This document shows, one piece after another, positions 19,362-26,396 of a DNA stretch of 64,000 nt. The stretch comes from Acidovorax sp. CCYZU-2555 (GTDB lineage Bacteria > Pseudomonadota > Gammaproteobacteria > Burkholderiales > Burkholderiaceae_C). The DNA lies in NCBI RefSeq assembly GCF_018413525.1, contig NZ_JAHCDD010000018.1:1-64000 (forward strand), written 5' to 3'. The translations under genes and the position numbers were made by a program. Numbering within the stretch: the first letter of the stretch is position 1; every line of letters starts with the position of its first letter. The notes under the pieces are model-generated. The model worked only from the letters and a program-made list of their open reading frames with translations. It had not been told where the DNA came from and did no database searches.

Positions 19362-20069
19362 ATGCAACTTCTTCTCCTGAGCAACTCCACCAGCCCCCAG
19401 GGCTTTCTGACCCACGCACTGCCCGCGATCACCGAATGGGCCGGGCCCGCGACCGAAAACGCGCGCGTGCTGTTCGTGCCTTATGCCGGCGTCACGCGCA
19501 CCTGGGATGCCTACGAAACGCTGGTCGCCGATGCGCTGCGCCCCGTGGGCCTCGACGTGCACTCGCTGCACCGCGAAGCCACGCCGCTAGAAGCCATTGC
19601 GCGCGCCACGCATATCGTGGTCGGCGGCGGCAACACCTTCGCGCTGGTGCGCCAGCTGCGCCAGACCGGCCAGCTCGCGGCCATCGCCGAGCGCGTGCGT
19701 TCGGGCGGTGCCCGCTACCTGGGCTGGAGCGCGGGCGCCAACCTCGCCTGCCCGCGCCTGAGCACCAGCAACGACATGCCCATCGTCGACCCGCTGGGCT
19801 TCGACACGCTGGGCCTGGTGCCGTTCCAGATCAACCCGCATTACACCGAAGCCCATCCCGAAGGCCACCGCGGCGAGACCCGCCAGCAGCGGTTGCGCGA
19901 GTTCGCGCTGCTCAACCCCGGCGTGGCCGTGCTGGGCCTGCCCGAAGGCACGGGCCTGCGCGTCGATGCCGACAACTACACCTTGCTGGGCGATACGCAA
20001 ACGCCGGCCCGCTGGTTCACCGATGCCGAGGCCCCGGCAATCCTGCCCATGGGTGCCTGGAAATTCTGA
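19362..20069 (+). CDS. pepE: Dipeptidase E-like serine peptidase (S51)
   Basis: A 235-residue cytoplasmic peptidase of family S51, with the nucleophile elbow LGWSAGANLA (Ser about residue 125) and HIVVGGGNTFALVRQLR preceding it. Known members cleave Asp-Xaa dipeptides. The ATG at 19362 gives the family's usual N terminus, MQLLLLSNST. It lies 11 bp after the IclR gene and 12 bp before the DUF1177 gene. In this context the substrate may be an acidic amide or ureido compound rather than a dietary dipeptide, but that is only inference. Confidence 0.88.
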   Translation: MQLLLLSNSTSPQGFLTHALPAITEWAGPATENARVLFVPYAGVTRTWDAYETLVADALRPVGLDVHSLHREATPLEAIARATHIVVGGGNTFALVRQLRQTGQLAAIAERVRSGGARYLGWSAGANLACPRLSTSNDMPIVDPLGFDTLGLVPFQINPHYTEAHPEGHRGETRQQRLREFALLNPGVAVLGLPEGTGLRVDADNYTLLGDTQTPARWFTDAEAPAILPMGAWKF

Positions 20070-20081
20070 AGTTCTGACGCC

Positions 20082-21008
20082 ATGAAACACGTATCCCACC
20101 TCATCGACCTTCTGTCCAGCGCCCATGTGAGCGGCGCGAGCATCGCCGAATACCTTGGCGGCTTCGGCGTAGGCAGCATCACCGTCACGCCCGTGAGCCA
20201 GGACGGCCTGTCGACCGACTTCATCGCCATCGAAATTCCCGGCAGCAACCCCGAGGCGCCGCGCCTGGGCATCGTCGGCCGCCTGGGCGGCGTGGGCGCG
20301 CGCCCCAGCGTCATCGGTCTGGTCTCGGACAGCGACGGCGCCGTGGTGGCGCTCGCGGCCGCGGCCCAGCTGATGGAGATGCACAACCGCGGCGACGTGC
20401 TCGAAGGCAGCGTGGTCATCCACACGCATATCTGCCCGCGCGCCGGCACGCGCCCGCAGCACCCCGTGCCCATGATGAAGTCGCCATTCGCGATGCGCGA
20501 AATGATGCGCCACGAAGTCAGCCAGCGCATGGACGCCATCCTGGCCGTGGACACCACGCGCGGCAACCGCCTCGTGAACCAGCGCGGCGTGGCGCTCACG
20601 CCCGTCGCCAAGCAGGGCTACCTGCTGCCAATTCCCGATCTGATGCTGGACCTGATGGGCTGGGTCAGCGGCGAGCTGCCGCTCACGCTGCCGCTGACCA
20701 CGCAGGACATCACGCCCTACGAAAACGGCTTGCCGCATGTGAACTCGATCATGCAGCCGACCATCGCCACCGACGCCCCCGTGGTCGGCGTGGCGCTGAC
20801 CGCCCAGACCACGGTGCCGGGCTGCGCCACGGGCGTGACCAACGCCTGGGACACCGATGTCGCGATGCGCTTTTGCGTCGAAGTGGCGAAGATGTTCGGC
20901 GCGGGCAAGCTGCCTTTTGTGCATGCCGAGCACTGGGCCCAGCTGCAGGCGCGCTACGGCTCGCTGGCCCATCTGCAGACCGTGGGCAACGTGCCCGCGA
21001 ACGCATAA
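20082..21008 (+). CDS. DUF1177 family protein
   Basis: A 308-residue cytoplasmic protein that I recognise as DUF1177; no biochemical function is known to me. Visible stretches are IEIPGSNPEAPRLGIVGRLG, VVIHTHICPRAGTRPQHPVP and AQTTVPGCATGVTNAWDTD. The His and Cys in IHTHICP, with Asp in AVDTTRGN, could form a metal site as in zinc hydrolases, but this is a guess. It sits between pepE and an AroM-family gene with gaps of about 12 bp, which implies one transcription unit and a shared pathway. Confidence 0.8.
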   Translation: MKHVSHLIDLLSSAHVSGASIAEYLGGFGVGSITVTPVSQDGLSTDFIAIEIPGSNPEAPRLGIVGRLGGVGARPSVIGLVSDSDGAVVALAAAAQLMEMHNRGDVLEGSVVIHTHICPRAGTRPQHPVPMMKSPFAMREMMRHEVSQRMDAILAVDTTRGNRLVNQRGVALTPVAKQGYLLPIPDLMLDLMGWVSGELPLTLPLTTQDITPYENGLPHVNSIMQPTIATDAPVVGVALTAQTTVPGCATGVTNAWDTDVAMRFCVEVAKMFGAGKLPFVHAEHWAQLQARYGSLAHLQTVGNVPANA

Positions 21009-21019
21009 GGAACGCCGCC

Positions 21020-21697
21020 ATGGCACGCCGCATTGCCTTCTTCACCATTGGCGAATCGCCGCGCTCCGACGTCGTGCCTGAAATGGCGCTGTGCCTGGGC
21101 GAGCATGTTCGGATAGACGAATTCGGCGTGCTCGACGGCCTCGACGCCGCGCAGCGCGCCGCGCTCGCGCCCCAGCCCGGCAGCCACCGCTTCGCTTCGC
21201 GCCTGCGCGACGGCACGCCGGTCGAGCTGGACCACCATGCGACCGAAGCCCGCCTCGCGGCGCTGATGCAGCAGGCCGACGACAAGGGCTATGACGCGCT
21301 GGTGCCGCTGTGCACCGGCACGCTGATCCCGCGCATGCGCAGCCTCGTGGTCGAGCCGCAGCAAGTGGTCGACCACCATGTCGCGGCGCTGTCGGCGCAT
21401 TGCACCACGCTGGGCCTGATCGTTCCGCTCGCGGCCCAGGTCGCGACCTTTCACCTGGCCCAGCCCGTGGCCTGCGCGGTCAAGACCGTGCATGCCTCGC
21501 CCTACGAGACCGACCCGCAGGCCGCGGCCGCGGCGTTCGACGCCGCAGGCCGCGCGCTGGCCGACTGCGATCTGATCGTCATGCACTGCATGGGCTACGG
21601 CCAGGCGATGCGCGCGCGCGTCGCCCAGGCCAGCGGCCGGCCCACGCTGCTGTCGAACCGCATCGTCGCCGACGCGCTGGCGCAGTTGCTGGCCTGA
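21020..21697 (+). CDS. AroM family protein
   Basis: A 225-residue protein of the AroM family, structurally related to the Asp/Glu/hydantoin racemase superfamily. It starts MARRIAFFTIGESPRSDVVPEM; the GxSPRxD stretch is typical of AroM proteins. CTGTLIP at about residue 97 and LIVMHCMGYG near the C terminus carry cysteines in places where racemases of this superfamily have catalytic Cys, so a racemase or isomerase activity is possible. E. coli aroM has no settled role. The ATG at 21020 follows the DUF1177 stop by 11 bp. Confidence 0.8.
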   Translation: MARRIAFFTIGESPRSDVVPEMALCLGEHVRIDEFGVLDGLDAAQRAALAPQPGSHRFASRLRDGTPVELDHHATEARLAALMQQADDKGYDALVPLCTGTLIPRMRSLVVEPQQVVDHHVAALSAHCTTLGLIVPLAAQVATFHLAQPVACAVKTVHASPYETDPQAAAAAFDAAGRALADCDLIVMHCMGYGQAMRARVAQASGRPTLLSNRIVADALAQLLA

Positions 21698-21744
21698 GTC
21701 TTTTGCCCCCCCGTTTTTTCACTCTGAGTTTGAGGAAGTCTTCC

Positions 21745-22731
21745 ATGTCGATTCGTCCAATGATCCACGCCGGCGTCTGCGCTTTGACCCTGGCCACCAC
21801 CGCCCTCGGCTCCACTGCGGCCCTCGCAGAGTGGAAGCCCGAGCGTCCCGTCAAGCTGCTGGTGGGCTTCGCGCCCGGCGGCTCGGCTGATACCCTGGCG
21901 CGCCTGATCGCCGAACCGCTGGGCCGCAAGATCGGCCAGCCCGTGGTCGTCGAGAACGTTCCCGGCGCGGGCGGCAACATCATGGCCCAGCGTCTGTCGA
22001 CGGCCCCGGCCGACGGCTACACGCTGGGCATGGGCGCGGCCGGCTCGATGTCGGTGACGTTCAATCTGAACCCCGCGGCCACCAAGTACAAGCCCGAGAG
22101 CTTCGCTCCCGTGACGCTGCTCGCGACCCAGCCCAACGTGGTGATCGTCAACAACAACGTGCCGGCGTCGAACATCAACGACCTCAAGGGCTACATCCAG
22201 AAAAATCCGCAGGCCAGCTACGGCATCGCGGGCATTGGCATCTCCAACCACCTGATCGCCGAGTCCATGCTCAGCCGCCTGGGCGTGAAGATGGAAGCCG
22301 TGGCCTACAAGGGCGCAGCGCCCGTGATCACCGACCTGCTGGGCGGCCATATCGTGATGACCGTCGACAACATCACCACCGCCGCGGCGCTGGTCAAGGA
22401 AGGCAAGGTCAAGGCCCTGGGCGTGACCACCGCCAAGCGCGCTCCCCAGCTGCCCGATGTGCCCACGCTGCAGGAACAGGGCATCAAGAACTTCGACATG
22501 CCCACCTGGCAAGGTCTGTTCGCGCCCGCAGGCCTGCCTGCCGACGTGATGAAGACTTACTTCCAGGCCGTGCAGGAAGTGCTCAAGGACCCCGCAACGC
22601 ATGAAAAGATGGCTTTGCTGGGCTCGGAGCCTGTGTCCGGCGTGTCGTCGGCCGACTTCGTGAAGTACCTGGCCAAGGACCGCGCACAATGGGCGCAGAC
22701 CATCAAGGCTGCGAACATTCAACCCCAGTAA
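21745..22731 (+). CDS. Bug/TctC-family periplasmic substrate-binding protein
   Basis: A 328-residue secreted binding protein of the tripartite tricarboxylate transporter family, with a signal peptide ending near TAALAEWKPERPVK and the family stretches LLVGFAPGGSADTLARL and NVPGAGGNIMAQRL. A strong ribosome binding site (GAGGAAG) precedes the ATG at 21745. These proteins bind small carboxylates and amides; many are orphans without adjacent TctAB membrane genes, as here. It closes the IclR-PepE-DUF1177-AroM operon and probably captures that pathway's substrate. Confidence 0.92.
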   Translation: MSIRPMIHAGVCALTLATTALGSTAALAEWKPERPVKLLVGFAPGGSADTLARLIAEPLGRKIGQPVVVENVPGAGGNIMAQRLSTAPADGYTLGMGAAGSMSVTFNLNPAATKYKPESFAPVTLLATQPNVVIVNNNVPASNINDLKGYIQKNPQASYGIAGIGISNHLIAESMLSRLGVKMEAVAYKGAAPVITDLLGGHIVMTVDNITTAAALVKEGKVKALGVTTAKRAPQLPDVPTLQEQGIKNFDMPTWQGLFAPAGLPADVMKTYFQAVQEVLKDPATHEKMALLGSEPVSGVSSADFVKYLAKDRAQWAQTIKAANIQPQ

Positions 22732-22753
22732 GTGCTGTCAGGCAGCGGCAGGC

Positions 22754-23620
22754 TCAGCCCCGCCGCTGCAGCAATTGCGCGGCCACGGCGACGGCGATCA
22801 CGTCGGGCTCCTTGCCGGTGATTCCCGGCAGTCCTATGGGGCAGGTCACCTGGTCCATTTCCTGTTCGCTGAAACCGCGTTGCGCCAGCCGCTTGCGAAA
22901 CACCGCCCACTTGGTCGCGCTGCCGATCAGGCCGATGAAATCGAGGTCGGCGCGCGCGCGCTGGCGTTGCAGGCAGGCCGCGACCACTTCGAGGTCTTCG
23001 GCATGGCTGAAGCTCATGATCAGCACCTGCGAATGCGCCGCAAGATCGGCGACCGCGGCCTCGACCGGCGCGGAATGCTCGCACACCACGGCACCCGTGC
23101 TGTCATCCACCCACTGCGTCTCGAACACCGCGTCGCGGCTGTCTATCCAATGCAGCCTGCAGGGCAGCGTGCTCAGCAGGCGCACCAGCGCATGGCCCAC
23201 GTGGCCCGCGCCGAACAAGGCCACGCGCAGCGCGGGCGCCAGGCGCGCGGCGCTGCGTGCGGCCAGCGCGCGCAGCCCGGTCAGATCGCCCCGCGCCAAC
23301 GGCTCGAAGCGCAACCACACCACGCCGCCGCAGCACTGGCCCAGGCTGGGGCCCAGCGCATAGCGTTGCTCCAGCGCGGGCTGGCCATCGTTGAGCAATT
23401 GCCGCGCCTGGGCCATGGCCTGAAACTCGAGATGGCCGCCGCCAATCGTGCCGACCAGGTCGTCGGCCAGCACCAGCATCCAGGTGCCGGCTTCGCGCGG
23501 CACCGAGCCCTGGGACCGCAGCACTTCGACCCAGCAGGCCGGCGCGGCGCCAAGCTTGTCACAGGCCGTTTTTAATGTATTCAAACGAAAATCCTTCCCC
23601 ACTTTGCCAGCGCAGTGCAT
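22754..23620 (-). CDS. xdhC: Xanthine dehydrogenase accessory protein XdhC
   Basis: A 288-residue protein that, by family, binds and sulfurates the molybdenum cofactor and inserts it into XdhB. The N-terminal half has SVPREAGTWMLV, GTIGGGHLEFQA and LGPSLGQCCGG, whose cysteines are conserved in the family. The C-terminal half is a Rossmann-like domain (VALFGAGHVGHALV; DFIGLIGSATKWAVF). The gene lies about 10 kb from xdhAB on the opposite strand and converges on the TctC gene. The start at 23620 has no clear ribosome binding site, so a few N-terminal residues are uncertain. Confidence 0.9.
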   Translation of the reverse strand: MHCAGKVGKDFRLNTLKTACDKLGAAPACWVEVLRSQGSVPREAGTWMLVLADDLVGTIGGGHLEFQAMAQARQLLNDGQPALEQRYALGPSLGQCCGGVVWLRFEPLARGDLTGLRALAARSAARLAPALRVALFGAGHVGHALVRLLSTLPCRLHWIDSRDAVFETQWVDDSTGAVVCEHSAPVEAAVADLAAHSQVLIMSFSHAEDLEVVAACLQRQRARADLDFIGLIGSATKWAVFRKRLAQRGFSEQEMDQVTCPIGLPGITGKEPDVIAVAVAAQLLQRRG

Positions 23621-23674
23621 GGTTTTGGACGTTGGCGTCGCTGGACCCGCAGGCTTTCAGGATAACCTCGCAGC

Positions 23675-24205
23675 ATGCCCGATAAGCGTTCCCCCACATC
23701 TTCCAAACCGTCCGACACCGGTCGTCCACGTTCCTGGCTCTGGGCCAGCCTCATGGCCGGCGTCGCCTCGCTGGTCGCGGCCTGCAAGTCGCCGCCCGTG
23801 CCGCCCGAGCCCGGCCCTGGCCCCGGTGCCGCCGAGCAAGGCCCGCCCAGCGCCGCATCCGCGCCGTCGGGCGCTGCGACGCCGCGCGCCTACCGCGCCG
23901 ATGCCGCAAAGCACCTGTATGCCCACAACGCGCAGCGCATCTACAAGGGCCAGTTGCCGCCCATGCTGTATGCGGTGGGCGTGCTCGAAGTCGATATCGA
24001 CCGCAATGGCCGCGTGCAGCGCCTGAGCTGGATGCGCGCGCCCAAACATGCGCCCGAAGTCATCGCCGAAATCGAACGCACGGTGCGCAGCGCCGCGCCC
24101 TACCCCGTGCCCGCGCGCATGGGCAAGGTGACCTATACCGATACCTGGCTGTGGGACAAGTCGGGGCAGTTTCAGCTCGATACGTTGACTGAGGGGCAGC
24201 GCTGA
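23675..24205 (+). CDS. Putative lipoprotein with TonB-C-like domain
   Basis: A 176-residue protein with a basic N terminus, one hydrophobic segment and lipobox VAAC (Cys about residue 37), then a Pro/Ala/Gly-rich linker. The C-terminal half (GVLEVDIDRNGRVQRLSWMR ... VIAEIERTVRSAAPYPVP) resembles the TonB/TolA C-terminal fold, so it may contact another envelope protein. No function can be assigned. It diverges from xdhC with 54 bp between starts and ends about 100 bp before the convergent hydroxyisourate hydrolase gene; that 97-bp gap shows nothing clear. Confidence 0.7.
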   Translation: MPDKRSPTSSKPSDTGRPRSWLWASLMAGVASLVAACKSPPVPPEPGPGPGAAEQGPPSAASAPSGAATPRAYRADAAKHLYAHNAQRIYKGQLPPMLYAVGVLEVDIDRNGRVQRLSWMRAPKHAPEVIAEIERTVRSAAPYPVPARMGKVTYTDTWLWDKSGQFQLDTLTEGQR

Positions 24206-24302
24206 AGGCGTATTTCACCGCCCCTTGAACAAGCGCACCATCAATCGCTGATGGCCGTTCGCTCTGCGCCCTGAGCCAGCCAAAGGACCACAGGGCCGAC
24301 TG

Positions 24303-24653
24303 TCACGACCCCCGATAAGTCGAATAACTCCACGGGCTCACCAGCAACGGCACGTGGTAATGCTGATCGGCATGGGCGACGCCGAAATCCAGGCTCACAC
24401 GGTTCAGAAAGTTGGGTTCGGGCAGGGCCACGCCGCGCGCCTTGAAATAGGCGGCCACGTCGAAAGTCAGCCGGTAGGTGCCGGTCTGCAGGCTCGCGTT
24501 GTCGAACAGCGGGCTGTCCGTGCGGCCGTCGCTGTTGAGAACCAACTGGCGCAGCAGCGTGGCCTGGTCGCCCTCGGTGCGATAGAAAGATACGGCCATG
24601 CCGGCGGCCGGGCAGCCGTGCATCGTGTCGAGAACGTGGGTGCTCAGGCCCAT
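24303..24653 (-). CDS. uraH: 5-hydroxyisourate hydrolase (transthyretin-like)
   Basis: A 116-residue enzyme that opens 5-hydroxyisourate to OHCU. The family signatures are present: MGLSTHVLDTMHG at the N terminus, an Arg in SDGRTDSP, HYHVPLLVSPWSYSTYRGS with the diagnostic C-terminal YRGS. A good ribosome binding site (AGGAG) precedes the ATG. It diverges from the GntR regulator gene; the TTGTATACAA operator at 24706-24715 lies in the shared 92-bp promoter region, so it is likely controlled by that regulator. It acts between PuuD and the UraD domain at 26397. Confidence 0.96.
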   Translation of the reverse strand: MGLSTHVLDTMHGCPAAGMAVSFYRTEGDQATLLRQLVLNSDGRTDSPLFDNASLQTGTYRLTFDVAAYFKARGVALPEPNFLNRVSLDFGVAHADQHYHVPLLVSPWSYSTYRGS

Positions 24654-24700
24654 GGGGAATCTCCTGTTTGCATTAGCCTTGCCGGATGGCGGCCTGCCGT

Positions 24701-24720
24701 CAAAATTGTATACAAATTTT
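24701..24720. promoter_or_regulatory. GntR operator, uraH / gntR divergent promoter
   Basis: A near-perfect palindrome, AAAATTGTATACAAATTTT, is centred between the divergent uraH and GntR genes. Its 10-bp core TTGTATACAA is perfectly symmetric and has the GT-N2-AC form expected for FadR-subfamily regulators. It lies 31 bp before the regulator start, a position suited to autorepression. Confidence 0.75.
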
Positions 24721-24745
24721 GTTCTACACCCGCTAAGATTGCACC

Positions 24746-25423
24746 ATGGAATCCACGACCACCCGCACCATTGCCGATGCGCTGACCCGCGCCATCGTGG
24801 AGCACAAGCTGCGCCCCGGCACCAAGCTCGGCGAACAAAAGCTCGCAGATCATTTCGGCGTGTCCCGCACGCTGGTACGCCAGGCGCTGTTCCAGCTCAC
24901 GCAGAACCGCCTTGTCACGCTGGAGCCCGCGCGCGGCGCCTATGTTTCCACGCCTTCGGTGCAGGAGGCGCGCCAGGTGTTCGCCGTGCGCCGCATGCTC
25001 GAAACCGAAATGACGCGCGCCTTTGTCGCGGGCGTCACGCCCGCCAAGATCCAGGCGCTGCGCACCCATGTGGCCGCCGAGCAGGCCGCGATGGACCGCT
25101 CCGATGTCGGCGAGCGCACCGAACTGCTGGGCGACTTCCATGTGCGCATGGCCGAACTGATGGGCAACGAAGTACTGGCCCAGATGATCGCCGACCTCAC
25201 GTCGCGCTGCGCGCTGATCATGCTGATGTACCAGTCCGACTCGGCCGCCGAGCACTCGCACGAAGAGCATGCCGAGATCGTTTCGGCGCTCGCGGCGAAA
25301 GATGCCGAGCTGGCCGTGCGCCTGATGCAGGAACATTTATTGCATGTCGAGGCCGGGCTGATGTTCGACCGCGAAATGCCCGCCAACGACCTGTCCCAGG
25401 CCCTCTCCTCCCTCTCTGTTTGA
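24746..25423 (+). CDS. GntR-family (FadR subfamily, FCD domain) purine-catabolism regulator
   Basis: A 225-residue regulator with an N-terminal winged helix (LGEQKLADHFGVSRTLVRQAL, about residues 28-48) and a C-terminal all-helical FCD domain. Acidic and histidine residues in LGDFHVRMAEL, EEHAEIVSAL and MQEHLLHVEAG fit the metal-binding site of FCD proteins. It starts a plus-strand run with puuE only 11 bp behind. The palindrome upstream and its relatives before puuD, the NCS2 permease and the second importer suggest it is the local purine or allantoin regulator. The effector is inferred, not shown. Confidence 0.9.
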   Translation: MESTTTRTIADALTRAIVEHKLRPGTKLGEQKLADHFGVSRTLVRQALFQLTQNRLVTLEPARGAYVSTPSVQEARQVFAVRRMLETEMTRAFVAGVTPAKIQALRTHVAAEQAAMDRSDVGERTELLGDFHVRMAELMGNEVLAQMIADLTSRCALIMLMYQSDSAAEHSHEEHAEIVSALAAKDAELAVRLMQEHLLHVEAGLMFDREMPANDLSQALSSLSV

Positions 25424-25434
25424 AACACCTGCGC

Positions 25435-26391
25435 ATGCTGTACGACGCCACCGCCCCCTATCCCCGTGACCTGGTGGGCTACGGCCGCAAGCCGCCCCAT
25501 GCGCGATGGCCGGGCCAGGCACGCATCGCCGTGCAGTTCGTTCTCAACTACGAGGAAGGCGGCGAAAACGCCGTGCTGCATGGCGACCCGGCAAGCGAGC
25601 AGTTCCTGTCCGAAATGTTCAATCCCGCGGCCTATCCCGAGCGCCACATGAGCATGGAAGGCATCTACGAATACGGCTCGCGCGCCGGTGTCTGGCGCCT
25701 GCTGCGCGAGTTCGAGAAGCGCGGCCTGCCGCTCACGGTGTTCGGCGTGGCGACGGCCCTGCAGCGCCACCCCGACGTGACCCAGGCTTTCGTCGAACTG
25801 GGCCACGAGATCGCCTGCCACGGCCTCAAGTGGATCCACTACCAGGGCGTTCCCGAGGAAGTCGAACGCGCCCACATGCGCCAGGCGATGGATATCTTCC
25901 AGCAGCTGTTCGGCGACCGCAAGGAGCACGGCCTGGGCTGGTACACGGGCCGCGACAGCCCCAACACCCACCGTCTGGTCGCCGATTTCGGCGGCTTCGC
26001 CTACGACAGCGACTACTACGGCGACGACCTGCCGTTCTGGATGAAAGTCGGCACCAGCAACGGCGACAGCGCGCGCCAGCTGATCGTGCCGTACACGCTC
26101 GACTGCAACGACATGCGCTTCGCGCTGCCCCAGGGCTTCTCGCACGCCGATCCGTTCTTCCAATACCTCAAGGACACTTTCGACGTGCTCTACGCCGAAG
26201 GCGACCCCGCGGGCGACAACGCGCCCAAGATGATGAGCATAGGCATGCACTGCCGGCTGCTGGGCAAGCCCGGCCGCATCACCGCGCTGCAGCGCTTTCT
26301 CGACCATATCCAGCAGCACGACGCTGTCTGGGTGTGCCGACGCATCGACATCGCACGCCACTGGGCACAGACCCACCCCTGCCAGGATTGA
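25435..26391 (+). CDS. puuE: Allantoinase PuuE (polysaccharide deacetylase-like)
   Basis: A 318-residue cofactor-independent allantoinase of the PuuE type, hydrolysing allantoin to allantoate. Conserved stretches are YPRDLVGYG, FVLNYEEGGENAVLHGD, MEGIYEYGSRAGVWRLL, HEIACHGLKWIHY, GWYTGRDSPNTHRLV and MMSIGMHCRLLGKPGR. This is distinct from the amidohydrolase-type allantoinase AllB, which is absent. The ATG at 25435 starts 11 bp after the GntR stop; the ribosome binding site is weak. The next gene begins 5 bp after its stop, so the three downstream enzymes form one transcript. Confidence 0.95.
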   Translation: MLYDATAPYPRDLVGYGRKPPHARWPGQARIAVQFVLNYEEGGENAVLHGDPASEQFLSEMFNPAAYPERHMSMEGIYEYGSRAGVWRLLREFEKRGLPLTVFGVATALQRHPDVTQAFVELGHEIACHGLKWIHYQGVPEEVERAHMRQAMDIFQQLFGDRKEHGLGWYTGRDSPNTHRLVADFGGFAYDSDYYGDDLPFWMKVGTSNGDSARQLIVPYTLDCNDMRFALPQGFSHADPFFQYLKDTFDVLYAEGDPAGDNAPKMMSIGMHCRLLGKPGRITALQRFLDHIQQHDAVWVCRRIDIARHWAQTHPCQD

Positions 26392-26396
26392 ACCTC

